Assembly: GCA_910585215.1 (NCBI GenBank)
Contig: CAJUDQ010000006.1
Location: forward strand, 20,523 to 84,522
DNA: 64,000 nucleotides
Direction of reading: 5' to 3'
Origin: an uncultured Lachnospiraceae bacterium
Lineage (GTDB): Bacteria > Bacillota > Clostridia > Lachnospirales > Lachnospiraceae
Below, one piece after another: positions 26,705 through 34,906 of the stretch. Position numbers and translations under genes: made by a program. How positions within the stretch are numbered: position 1 is the first letter of the stretch; the number at the start of each line of letters is the position of its first letter. The notes below the pieces were generated by a model, which was not told the DNA's origin, searched no databases, and saw only the letters and a list, made by a program, of their open reading frames with translations.

Positions 26705-27850
26705 CTATTTTTTTATTTTTTTCCCAACTGCAAATCCAAAACAAAGAAAAGCTACTGCAAAAGCCAGTTGTATAAAAAGTGAAGTTCCTAAAATCCCTAT
26801 CTGTTCACTGCTTCCATTCCAGTCTTTTACGATTTCATTCAAATCCATATACCAGTATGCAGGAAATGCATGGCCTACAGCCAGCACAGAATCCGGCAGA
26901 TATACTCTGTCTACAAATACGCCACATAAAAACGCGGAACCAAGCGAGTATACATTTGCCACCATGCTTCTGACATTATCGCTTGGCAGAAAACGGGATA
27001 TGGCAAACGTAAGTCCAAAACATGTCAGGGTATGCATAACTACATTACACAGATAAATAAGCATCTGTGTTCCGTTCATTATATTTCTGTATAAAAATAT
27101 ACCCGCCAGCACAAGAATAATCGGAAATATCATACAATGTATCACTGTAGCAAATGTAATCTGAATATTTCTCTCCATATAACTGGTTTTTCCACAGGAA
27201 ATTCTTTTTTGTATTTCTTTGCGGCTAAACGCTCCAATACAGGGAGTAACACCCAGTATCAAAATGGATGGAAGAATAAAGGAAATATATCTGAAATACA
27301 TACTGTGATAGGAAATCTCTTCCGTTTGCTTCGTCTTCATGTCTACTTCCACGCCCTGGTTTATGGTATCTTTGGTCAGACGATAGGCCTCTTCACTGCT
27401 GTTTCCAAGTTCCATATAAACATCAAAAAGCTTTAAAAAATTATTAATTTTCATCTCCACAAACATAGAATATTTGCTTCCCGGTGCCTGATAGCTGATT
27501 AAGCTGTTCTCTGCATCTCCATTTTCCATCCTGTTTCCAAAATCTTCGGGAATAATCAGAATATATTCCACCTCATGCGTATACATATAATCTTTCCATA
27601 CAGAATCATCCTCCTCCAGCTCTATTATAGACTGTGTATCATCAAGATACTGATACAAAGCCTCGCTGAAGTCCGAATGGTCCTTATCATAAACTGCAAT
27701 ATCCACCTTTGTACTTTTAAAGGCCTGCGGAGTGTTTTTATCTGTATATGTTACAAGTACAATGGCAATTGCAAAGAAAATAACCAGATACATAAAAGAG
27801 ACTCCCGAATATTTTTTTGCAATTTTAAAATAAGCCTTAAAGCTGTTCAT
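26705..27850 (-). CDS. ABC-2 type permease (second subunit)
   Basis: 381 residues. One N-terminal helix (about 15-35, YSGVSFMYLVIFFAIAIVL), an extracellular domain of about 140 residues, and five or six C-terminal helices: the topology of ABC-2 permeases such as NatB/YhgE-type. The start overlaps the end of the preceding permease gene by 14 bases, implying translational coupling and a heterodimeric channel. SD AAGGAGGG lies before the ATG. It is the last gene of the unit and is followed by the terminator at 26605-26653. Confidence 0.85.
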   Translation of the reverse strand: MNSFKAYFKIAKKYSGVSFMYLVIFFAIAIVLVTYTDKNTPQAFKSTKVDIAVYDKDHSDFSEALYQYLDDTQSIIELEEDDSVWKDYMYTHEVEYILIIPEDFGNRMENGDAENSLISYQAPGSKYSMFVEMKINNFLKLFDVYMELGNSSEEAYRLTKDTINQGVEVDMKTKQTEEISYHSMYFRYISFILPSILILGVTPCIGAFSRKEIQKRISCGKTSYMERNIQITFATVIHCMIFPIILVLAGIFLYRNIMNGTQMLIYLCNVVMHTLTCFGLTFAISRFLPSDNVRSMVANVYSLGSAFLCGVFVDRVYLPDSVLAVGHAFPAYWYMDLNEIVKDWNGSSEQIGILGTSLFIQLAFAVAFLCFGFAVGKKIKK

Positions 27851-28991
27851 AACATTCCCTCCTTACCATAAAAAAGCTTAAACCACAAAGAATTACCGAC
27901 ATGATAAATAAAATTATCAGATTTCCTGTAAAACGCTCATATGTATCATAAATATTTAATGCATAAAGTGCATCCGTAAGCACTGCTGCCGGATTTAAAC
28001 GGTTAATAATCGGAGCCTTGAGTTCTATCAGCCATCGAAGTCCTCCCACCATAAGTCCGCTTAAAAAACAGCTGAACATGGAAACAGAAAGTACAATTCC
28101 GGTTTTTATTCCTTCGGACAGCTTTGGGATAGAGCCAACAAAAATTCCCATTGCAAGTCCGATAAGCGACCCCATAAAAGCTGTAAAAAGAATAAGCGGC
28201 AGTCTGTTACCCAAATCAATACCAAGTACATATTGTAAATAAAAAACAAGCAATACATTGGAAACACATTGAATCACATAACAGCCAAGCATATCCCCGA
28301 CAATCATTTTCATATGGCCGGTGGATACCAGACATTTTCTCATTCCAAGAGCTGAAATATCCGCCTTCATCTGCTTTGCGCAGGTTAGACCGGAAAAGCA
28401 GGCGTATAAACATGCCATTGCAATTAATGCGTAGTAATAATCTATATACGGGTTCATATCTGCTTTACTTATCTGCTTTTTCTGAATCACATTCAGATTT
28501 GACATATCTTCATTCGACTGCAGATTTTCCACAATCTTTAAAATTTCAGACATATCCGTTGCGCCTGACTTTCCGATTACATACATTGTCTGAACATACT
28601 GGTCCAAAAAGCTCTGTAAAAAGGTTGCTTCCAGCCCATTTTCATTGACAGACAAATGGACCTCTTCCTCTTCTTCAATAATTCCAATTACCTTTTTTTT
28701 ATCAAGCATTTTTTCTGCTTCCGCCATATCTGTATAGCTGACCTTCAACATAGGCTCACCGTTCTCTTCCATTTCCTGATGAGAAAGTACATCGAGCACA
28801 TCTTTCAGTCTGCTGTCCTCCTTTAAAACAGCAGCTACCGGAATACTTTCAAATTCAAAATCCATTTCATATATATCGGAAAATGCTGCAAAAAAGCAGG
28901 TTCCAAGTATAATCGGAAAACACAGCGTCCAAAAAATATCCACTTTATTTCTTAAAGCACTCAAAATTCTGTAATAAATAATATGCAACAT
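27837..28991 (-). CDS. ABC-2 type permease (first subunit)
   Basis: 384 residues. It has the same layout as the adjacent permease: an N-terminal helix (about 16-36, FWTLCFPIILGTCFFAAFSDI), a large extracellular loop (40-195), then a bundle of hydrophobic helices ending in LIILFIMSVILCGLSFFMV. It probably forms a heterodimer with the 26705-27850 product, energised by the ATPase encoded at 29067-30011. SD AAGGAGG. The substrate cannot be deduced. Confidence 0.85.
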   Translation of the reverse strand: MLHIIYYRILSALRNKVDIFWTLCFPIILGTCFFAAFSDIYEMDFEFESIPVAAVLKEDSRLKDVLDVLSHQEMEENGEPMLKVSYTDMAEAEKMLDKKKVIGIIEEEEEVHLSVNENGLEATFLQSFLDQYVQTMYVIGKSGATDMSEILKIVENLQSNEDMSNLNVIQKKQISKADMNPYIDYYYALIAMACLYACFSGLTCAKQMKADISALGMRKCLVSTGHMKMIVGDMLGCYVIQCVSNVLLVFYLQYVLGIDLGNRLPLILFTAFMGSLIGLAMGIFVGSIPKLSEGIKTGIVLSVSMFSCFLSGLMVGGLRWLIELKAPIINRLNPAAVLTDALYALNIYDTYERFTGNLIILFIMSVILCGLSFFMVRRECYEQL

Positions 28992-29066
28992 GATAGTATC
29001 CTCCTTATAAAATTGTCTTATTAGGCAGTAATTCTTTCAACTGAGTATTTTGCTAAAAAGATTATG

Positions 29067-30011
29067 TTATTTATCTCTCAGTTCCTTTCCTGTAATTTCA
29101 AGAAATACATCGTTTAAAGTTGGAGTTTCTGTATATACCCGCCCAAAGGAAATATCACTGCTTTTCAGAAAATCCAGAAGTCGAATCAGATTGTGGCTTC
29201 CGCCAGAATAAGCTATTTTTAACCGGTTTTCACTGTATGTCATATCACAGATATGAGGAAGTACACGAATCTCCCTTTCCTGTTCTTCGGTTAATCCATA
29301 TACATCAATATTTATGATTTCATTTTTCTTAATTAATTTTTTTAATTCCTCTGCAGTTCCAATTGCAAGATTTTTTCCTTTATCCATAATGGCAATTCTG
29401 CTGCAGATTTGCTCTACTTCTTCCATATAATGAGAAGTGTAAATAATGGTTGCACCTTCTTTATTTAACTCTAAAATCCCCTCAAGAATCCGGTTTCTGC
29501 TCTGTGGGTCTACTGCAACAGTCGGCTCATCCATAATAATCAGCTTTGGCTTGTGAGCAATGCCGCAGGCAATATTCAGTCTTCGAAGAAGTCCGCCGGA
29601 CAATTTCTTCGGATAAAACTTTCTGAATTCTTCAAGGTCTACAAACTGAATCGCCTGTTCTACAAGTTTCTTTCGCTTTTCCTTGTCAGAAATATACAAA
29701 CCACAGAAGTAATCAATGTTTTCATACACCGTAAGCTCATCAAAAACCGCTACATTCTGCATAACAACTCCAATTTGAGATTTTAATTCATAGCTGTCAG
29801 GTTTCATTTCCTGTCCAAAAATTTGAATACTGCCCTTATCGTATTTTAAAAGAGATAACAGACAGTTAATAGTTGTGGTTTTGCCGGAACCATTTGGACC
29901 CAACAGCCCAAATACCTCCCCCTCCTTAATATCAAGATTAAAATGGTCCAGAGCGATTAATTCATGATATCGCTTTACCAGATTTTCTATTTTTACTACT
30001 GATTGTTCCAT
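29067..30011 (-). CDS. ABC transporter ATPase (ABC-2 exporter)
   Basis: 314 residues from ATG 30011. GLLGPNGSGKTTTINCLLSL (Walker A), GVVMQNVAVFDELTVYENI (Q-loop), LSGGLLRRLNIACGIAH (signature), LIIMDEPTVAVDPQSRN (Walker B), IIYTSHYMEE (H-loop). The C-terminal 90 residues form a small domain typical of DrrA/NatA-type ATPases. AAAAGGAG sits 7 bases before this ATG; the longer frame reaching 30128 runs through the promoter region and is rejected. It heads the ABC-2 unit with the two permeases. Confidence 0.93.
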   Translation of the reverse strand: MEQSVVKIENLVKRYHELIALDHFNLDIKEGEVFGLLGPNGSGKTTTINCLLSLLKYDKGSIQIFGQEMKPDSYELKSQIGVVMQNVAVFDELTVYENIDYFCGLYISDKEKRKKLVEQAIQFVDLEEFRKFYPKKLSGGLLRRLNIACGIAHKPKLIIMDEPTVAVDPQSRNRILEGILELNKEGATIIYTSHYMEEVEQICSRIAIMDKGKNLAIGTAEELKKLIKKNEIINIDVYGLTEEQEREIRVLPHICDMTYSENRLKIAYSGGSHNLIRLLDFLKSSDISFGRVYTETPTLNDVFLEITGKELRDK

Positions 30012-30121
30012 ACAAAAACTCCTTTTCTTATTTTTATTTTCAATGAGATAGGTAAGTCTCTCTGAAAATATTTTATAATAAGAAAAAGAGTTTTTGTAGT
30101 GATAAACGTCATAAAAGAAAT

Positions 30122-30135
30122 ATGACATTTGTCAT
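30122..30135. promoter_or_regulatory. Palindrome upstream of ABC-2 unit
   Basis: ATGACATTTGTCAT is a perfect 6-bp inverted repeat with a 2-base centre. A further half site, ATGACG, occurs about 15 bases closer to the gene (minus strand). TATAAAAT-like sequence lies farther downstream near 30070-30080. The site could bind a two-component response regulator of the NarL/DesR class, which commonly controls ABC-2 exporters, but no such gene is in view. Confidence 0.45.
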
Positions 30136-30230
30136 TTTTTTATTAATCTATCAATTTCATTGTCACCCATCCATAAATGCCCCCTGCTAAGTTTTATCCG
30201 CCATTGAAATTCCACCCTGTTTCTGATATA

Positions 30231-32810
30231 TCATCCCCATGAAATTGTCACTTTCACTATGTTTCTATCCTCTACCCTCTGATATTCCATATGTTCCGCC
30301 ATATTTTTTACCAAAAACACTCCAAGGCCGCCGATTTTCCTGTCTTCTGGCGGCAACTCCGTATCTGGAAGTTCTCTTTCCAGCAGATTATAAAAAATCC
30401 CGTTGTCCTCTATGGTAACAGCAATACATTTTTCCTGCGATAAATCTCCAGTAATTATCGCCACTCCGATTCCTTCAGGATAGGCATAGCCTGCAATATT
30501 GGAAAACAGTTCATCCATTATAAACTGCAGTCTCGCAATTTCCTGCTGTGGCGCCTTTTTGTGTTTCATCATTCTTTCTGTAAAGTCCAGCACCAAATCC
30601 AATTTTTCCATTACTGCTGCCGTTTCAAAGCTCCATACATGTTCTTCTTCCTTTTCAATTGTTTTATACTCCAAAAATGCCATGCTCGCCATAGTGATAT
30701 CATCTGTCTGTTCTGCTTTTCCTGAAAAATTCTGAATACTTTCCTTTACTGCCTGTAAAAGCGTTCTTCCATATACCTCTTTACATTCTTCTCCATTTAT
30801 TACTTCCAAAAGATAATGTTCTCCATACAAATTTCCCTGTTCATTCATGGCCTCTGTCACTCCATCAGTATACAGAAACAATCTGTCTCCCGGCTTCATC
30901 CAGAGTCTGTGTTTCTGATATTCCATATCTTCCATAACGGCAAGCACAAGCTCCGCTTCATTTTTTATATACTGACTGCTTTTCTCCTCTTTCCGGTAAA
31001 TAAGCGGTGGATTGTGTCCTGCATTTACATAAGTCAATTCACCGGTAAGCAAATCAAGAATACAGAAAAAACTGGTGATAAACATCATTTCTTCATTGTT
31101 TTCACACAACTCTCTGTTTACCTTCTGCATAATTTGTGCAGGGTCAGAAAAAAATGCTGTTTGACTGCGCATAAGCGTCTTTCCTCTCATCATAAACAGT
31201 GCCGCCGGCACTCCCTTTCCTGATACATCGGCTATGATTGTAACAAGATGACGCTCATCTATCATAAAATAGTCATAATAATCTCCTCCTACCTCCTTTG
31301 CAGGCTGCATAAAAGCGCAGATATCAAAAGAAGTTTCCTTTGAAAACACTTTGTCCGGCAGCAGATTTCTCTGAATAGACGAGGCAACATTCAATTCTGT
31401 TGTTATACGCTCCTGTTTTGTCACTGCACATTTCAAATTTTCCATGTACTCCTTTAAAGAATCCGTCATTCTGTTAAAAACATTTCCAAGCTGTTCAAGC
31501 TCATCTCCTGTATGAATAGCTACCTTACATTCAAGATTTCCCTCACTGATTTCAGATACATCCTCTGTCAGTTTTTGAATTGGTCTGGTAATTTTTAAAG
31601 ATATCAGTCTTGAAACGATTACAATAAACACAAAAATCACCACAAATAACAGTAAAAAAATAAAAAGCATATCTCTTACAATTTTGTCTGCCTTTGTCTG
31701 CAAATCCTCAAACTGCGAAAGCCGTTCCCCCATATTTTCCTGATACAGCTTCATTGCCTTTTCCATATCTTCATATTCCATCAGGAACAGATTGGTTTCT
31801 GCAATTTTTTTTCCTGCTGATACATAGTCTGTATCTCCAGTACCTCTTTTCCAAACCACGTTTTTCTCATTCTGAGCTTCCAGTTCCATTTCCAAAATCA
31901 TTGATACTCCCATTATTTCAATAATATCAACCAAATCATCCTCTGTTCCTTCAAATACATTTTCACCCTCTGCATTTATCAGTTCGAGAACCTGTATATT
32001 CTCTTCCTCTGTATTCACTTCTAAAAGACGAAAAAGCTCATGATATGGAATATCAATTGCAGCTACTCCCAAGAGCTGCTCTTCTTTATATACCCCACAC
32101 GAACAGGTAATCACATTGTCTCCGTCAATATCCTCATAGAAAAATCCATATTCTCCCTCTTTTGCAGACTTATACCATTCTCTTTCCCGCGGGTCATAAT
32201 CACCAAAATATTCCGGATGTTCCCCGTCTATCATTTGCTCTCTTCGTTTTATGGAATTATCATCCATTGCTATCATGCAGCCCTTTGCAGAGGCAAAATA
32301 AACCGCCTTTGCTTTTGTAACATTCTTGATACTGGCAAATATATCCTTTGCCGCGCCAAACCGCTTCAATTCCTGTTCTATATCATAATAAGACAGTTCC
32401 TTACTCAGACAGTAATACAGATTTTCCTCTTCCATATTTCCCTGACTTCTGTTTAATATTTCACCCTCCCCATACTGCGTGGGATGTTCATAGATACTGG
32501 CAGTCAGCTCACTCAAAATCGAAACAGCGTTTTTATACTGTTCAAATGCATTTTCATATTGCTTGTAAACCTCTTCCACATCTGTACACAGCTCTTTTAT
32601 CACGGCCATTTCTATCTGCTCCTTATTAAGAGCTTTTTGCTCTGCTTCTGTCTGTATAATTTTAAAATCGATTTCCTTTTGTATCTGAAACATTCCAAGA
32701 ACAGCACCAGATACGGCAACCATTATACCAGTTAACGAAAGAAATGTAATCGCTCTTAAAATTCTGCCGCTTATACTTTTTTTCTTTCTATTTTTTTTCC
32801 ATTTTGTCAT
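30231..32810 (-). CDS. Sensor PP2C phosphatase fused to RsbW-like kinase domain
   Basis: 859 residues. A membrane helix (about 17-42), an extracellular Cache-like sensor region (43-370), a second helix (about 375-400), and HAMP (about 400-455, ITRPIQKLTEDVSEISEG). A coiled linker leads to a SpoIIE/RsbU-type PP2C domain (about 490-690) with VGGDYYDYF, IADVSGKGVPAALFM and LYTDGVTEAMN. A C-terminal HATPase (about 720-859) has FIMDELFSNIAGYAYP (N box) and IGGLGVFLVKNM (G2). The protein therefore combines a phosphatase and an anti-sigma-type serine kinase, opposing activities on a STAS protein such as the one encoded at 33447-33758. It is the last gene of the injection-system gene run, 2 bases after the HATPase gene. 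Confidence 0.9.
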   Translation of the reverse strand: MTKWKKNRKKKSISGRILRAITFLSLTGIMVAVSGAVLGMFQIQKEIDFKIIQTEAEQKALNKEQIEMAVIKELCTDVEEVYKQYENAFEQYKNAVSILSELTASIYEHPTQYGEGEILNRSQGNMEEENLYYCLSKELSYYDIEQELKRFGAAKDIFASIKNVTKAKAVYFASAKGCMIAMDDNSIKRREQMIDGEHPEYFGDYDPREREWYKSAKEGEYGFFYEDIDGDNVITCSCGVYKEEQLLGVAAIDIPYHELFRLLEVNTEEENIQVLELINAEGENVFEGTEDDLVDIIEIMGVSMILEMELEAQNEKNVVWKRGTGDTDYVSAGKKIAETNLFLMEYEDMEKAMKLYQENMGERLSQFEDLQTKADKIVRDMLFIFLLLFVVIFVFIVIVSRLISLKITRPIQKLTEDVSEISEGNLECKVAIHTGDELEQLGNVFNRMTDSLKEYMENLKCAVTKQERITTELNVASSIQRNLLPDKVFSKETSFDICAFMQPAKEVGGDYYDYFMIDERHLVTIIADVSGKGVPAALFMMRGKTLMRSQTAFFSDPAQIMQKVNRELCENNEEMMFITSFFCILDLLTGELTYVNAGHNPPLIYRKEEKSSQYIKNEAELVLAVMEDMEYQKHRLWMKPGDRLFLYTDGVTEAMNEQGNLYGEHYLLEVINGEECKEVYGRTLLQAVKESIQNFSGKAEQTDDITMASMAFLEYKTIEKEEEHVWSFETAAVMEKLDLVLDFTERMMKHKKAPQQEIARLQFIMDELFSNIAGYAYPEGIGVAIITGDLSQEKCIAVTIEDNGIFYNLLERELPDTELPPEDRKIGGLGVFLVKNMAEHMEYQRVEDRNIVKVTISWG

Positions 32811-32812
32811 AG

Positions 32813-33427
32813 CTACCCCTTTTTCAGATTTATATAAATTGCCATTCCCTTTCCAGATTCGGATTTTGCATAAACACTTCCATGATAAAATTCCACGATT
32901 TCCTTTACCTGAGCCAGACCAATTCCCATACCGGAAATACTGTTTTGGCCCTGATAAAATTTATCAAAAATCCTTATTGTTTCTTCACTGCTTATCCCGA
33001 GGCCATTATCTTTGATTACAAGAAACAAAGAATCATCAAACTCCGAGAGGGTAATTGCAATCACACCCTGACGATTCATATATTTCAGAGAGTTATCCAG
33101 AATATTTTCAAATATGCGATACAGATGTTCTTTTGCCGAATAGACATATAGATTGCGATTTTCAGCGGATATCTGAATTTGTACACCAAGTCGTGCAGCA
33201 AGCGGATAAAACCGGTTTACTGTGTTTTCCATTACTTCGACAAGCAGAAGTCTCTCCTTTTTGTCTGTTTTCAAATGATAAGAAGAAAGTGCTTTCCAAT
33301 CCTCAGTTTCTTTTATCGCATCTGTCAGTTTATCAATCAGCAAATCCTGCAGTTCTAAAATTTCTTCTTTCTGTGTTTGAATAATCTGCAAAAATGCTTC
33401 CTTTTCTTCGTTTGATTTCTTTTTCAT
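32813..33427 (-). CDS. Orphan histidine-kinase-type ATPase domain protein
   Basis: 204 residues from ATG 33427 (GGAG 6 bases upstream; the longer TTG start overlaps it). A short coiled N-terminus (1-70) is followed by a complete HATPase_c domain: FENILDNSLKYMN (N box), VIKDNGLGISSEE (G1), IFDKFYQG (F box), GMGIGLAQVKEIV (G2). A canonical phosphoacceptor H-box is not seen: the helix where HELRTP would be expected reads LSSYHLKTDKKE. No membrane segment or response regulator is present. It may be a binding or kinase partner of the STAS/PP2C set instead of a two-component kinase. Confidence 0.8.
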   Translation of the reverse strand: MKKKSNEEKEAFLQIIQTQKEEILELQDLLIDKLTDAIKETEDWKALSSYHLKTDKKERLLLVEVMENTVNRFYPLAARLGVQIQISAENRNLYVYSAKEHLYRIFENILDNSLKYMNRQGVIAITLSEFDDSLFLVIKDNGLGISSEETIRIFDKFYQGQNSISGMGIGLAQVKEIVEFYHGSVYAKSESGKGMAIYINLKKG

Positions 33428-33446
33428 TATTTTCTCCAATTCAAAA

Positions 33447-33758
33447 CTACTTTTTGGCTTCTTTTATTTTTAAGAATTTTAAAAAGCCCGATTTACTCAG
33501 TATATCAAAAATAATTTCGGAGATATTCTGGAGCTGAAAGCTTCCTCCTTTGGCTTCTGCCGTTTTATATGCAATAAGAAACGTGCGCAGCCCTGCGCTG
33601 GACACATAATCTGTCTTTTCAAGGTCCAGTGTCAATATATTTGTTTTCTGCAATGCACGCAATATCTCCCCTTGGAGTATCACACTTGTATTGGTGTCAA
33701 TTCTTCCTTCCACCTGTAAAATAATTTCCCGTTCTTCTTTTATTTCATTAATTATCAT
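33447..33758 (-). CDS. STAS domain anti-sigma factor antagonist (RsbV/SpoIIAA-like)
   Basis: 103 residues, a single STAS domain. LTLDLEKTDYVSSAGLRTFL contains the phosphorylatable serine (the DxxxxSSAGLR motif, about residues 54-62). Unphosphorylated antagonists of this type sequester an RsbW-like kinase and free its partner. The PP2C-kinase fusion encoded at 30231-32810 has both domains needed to control it. It lies 38 bases after the last baseplate gene with SD AAGGAG and no evident promoter or terminator between, so it is probably in the same transcript. Confidence 0.93.
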   Translation of the reverse strand: MIINEIKEEREIILQVEGRIDTNTSVILQGEILRALQKTNILTLDLEKTDYVSSAGLRTFLIAYKTAEAKGGSFQLQNISEIIFDILSKSGFLKFLKIKEAKK

Positions 33759-33796
33759 AAAGTTCTCCTTATGTTACTATATTTTTTCTTGTATTC

Positions 33797-34873
33797 CTAT
33801 TTCATTTTTATATTCTGTTCTGTCTGGCCGTTATCTAAATATCCAAATGTGTAATCCTCTGTCATGGCATTGACATCCATATAGGTATGTGTATCCATTC
33901 TTCCACCCTTTTTCAGAAAAATAATACGCATACTGCATTTCATGGGTTTAAACTGTTCAAGCAAAAATAAAAGTCCCGTTTTCTTTTTCTGATCTACTTC
34001 AGTTTTTATTAAAATAATAATATCCTCCTTTTGTGTCTGCCCCTTTTCTTTCTGTATATGTGCTTCCATACACTTTTCACGAATAATGGCCGGTTCACCC
34101 AGTACAAGTTCTATTACACGTTGAAGAGCCACCTTTGTACCTTTATATTTATTCAGCAAATATGCCTGACCGATAAATTTTCGAAGCACTGATTCCTCCA
34201 AAAAATCCCCTCTCACATCAAACCCCAGCCAGCCAGCAAGCTCTAAAAGCTGCCGATACGAAGCAGTATCGGGGTCAAACAGCTCACAGACATGCTCAAG
34301 CTCCCAGTCAAAATCCTGATATACAGCAGAAAAAACAGACAGATATCGATGAAAAAAACTGTTTCTTTCCTGATAAATCTGTGGAAATACCTGCATAAAA
34401 TCATCGCCCTTCTGATATACCTTTACAGACTCAATCTGTCCGCTTCCCTCACCTTCTACTGTAAGGGCAATCCATAAATATCTTCCCTTCAGGCTATATA
34501 AAAGACAGTCCTTTTGCTGTTTTGCCGCAATTCCTCCAGACAGCTCAAACAGCTCCTCTTTTTTTCTGTCTGCTATTGTATTGTCTCTGAAAAAGTCCTC
34601 TACATTAATCTTGGTTCCCTGTATTGTCATATTTTTTTCATTTAATGCCATTGCATGGACCTGCAGGCTCAAATGACCTGTCAGTTCTCCATGAATATGT
34701 ATACGACCCCAGCTCTGATTTTCTTCTGCACCATCAAGCGCTGCCAGATAACAGGAAGCTTTTTCGCTGTTGCTTAAACTTATCTGTAAAACATTATTTT
34801 TTATGGAAAACCCTTTCAGACAGGCACATCTGAATTTTCTATCTTTCATTGTATAAATTCTTTGCTCTGCCAT
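33797..34873 (-). CDS. CIS baseplate/tail protein, gpI-like
   Basis: 358 residues. The central section (about 165-275) has the phage tail protein I / TIGR02242 'phage tail-like' pattern: RNSFFHRYLSVFSAVYQDFD, LFDPDTASYRQLLELAGWLG and KFIGQAYLLNKYKGTKVALQ. The first 150 residues form a beta-rich domain and the C-terminus (330-358) is a short polar tail. In Afp/PVC-like systems such proteins sit at the baseplate rim and link to fibres. It is the last structural gene, following the baseplate J-type genes. SD AGAAAGG. Confidence 0.82.
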   Translation of the reverse strand: MAEQRIYTMKDRKFRCACLKGFSIKNNVLQISLSNSEKASCYLAALDGAEENQSWGRIHIHGELTGHLSLQVHAMALNEKNMTIQGTKINVEDFFRDNTIADRKKEELFELSGGIAAKQQKDCLLYSLKGRYLWIALTVEGEGSGQIESVKVYQKGDDFMQVFPQIYQERNSFFHRYLSVFSAVYQDFDWELEHVCELFDPDTASYRQLLELAGWLGFDVRGDFLEESVLRKFIGQAYLLNKYKGTKVALQRVIELVLGEPAIIREKCMEAHIQKEKGQTQKEDIIILIKTEVDQKKKTGLLFLLEQFKPMKCSMRIIFLKKGGRMDTHTYMDVNAMTEDYTFGYLDNGQTEQNIKMK

Positions 34874-34906
34874 ATGAAACCTTTCTTTTTCTATTTTTCA
34901 TTTCTG

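Noticed and set aside
30012..30128. N-terminal extension of the ABC-2 ATPase to 30128
   Set aside because: It lies in promoter-like sequence and the family start MEQSVVKIENLVKRY with SD AAAAGGAG fits position 30011.
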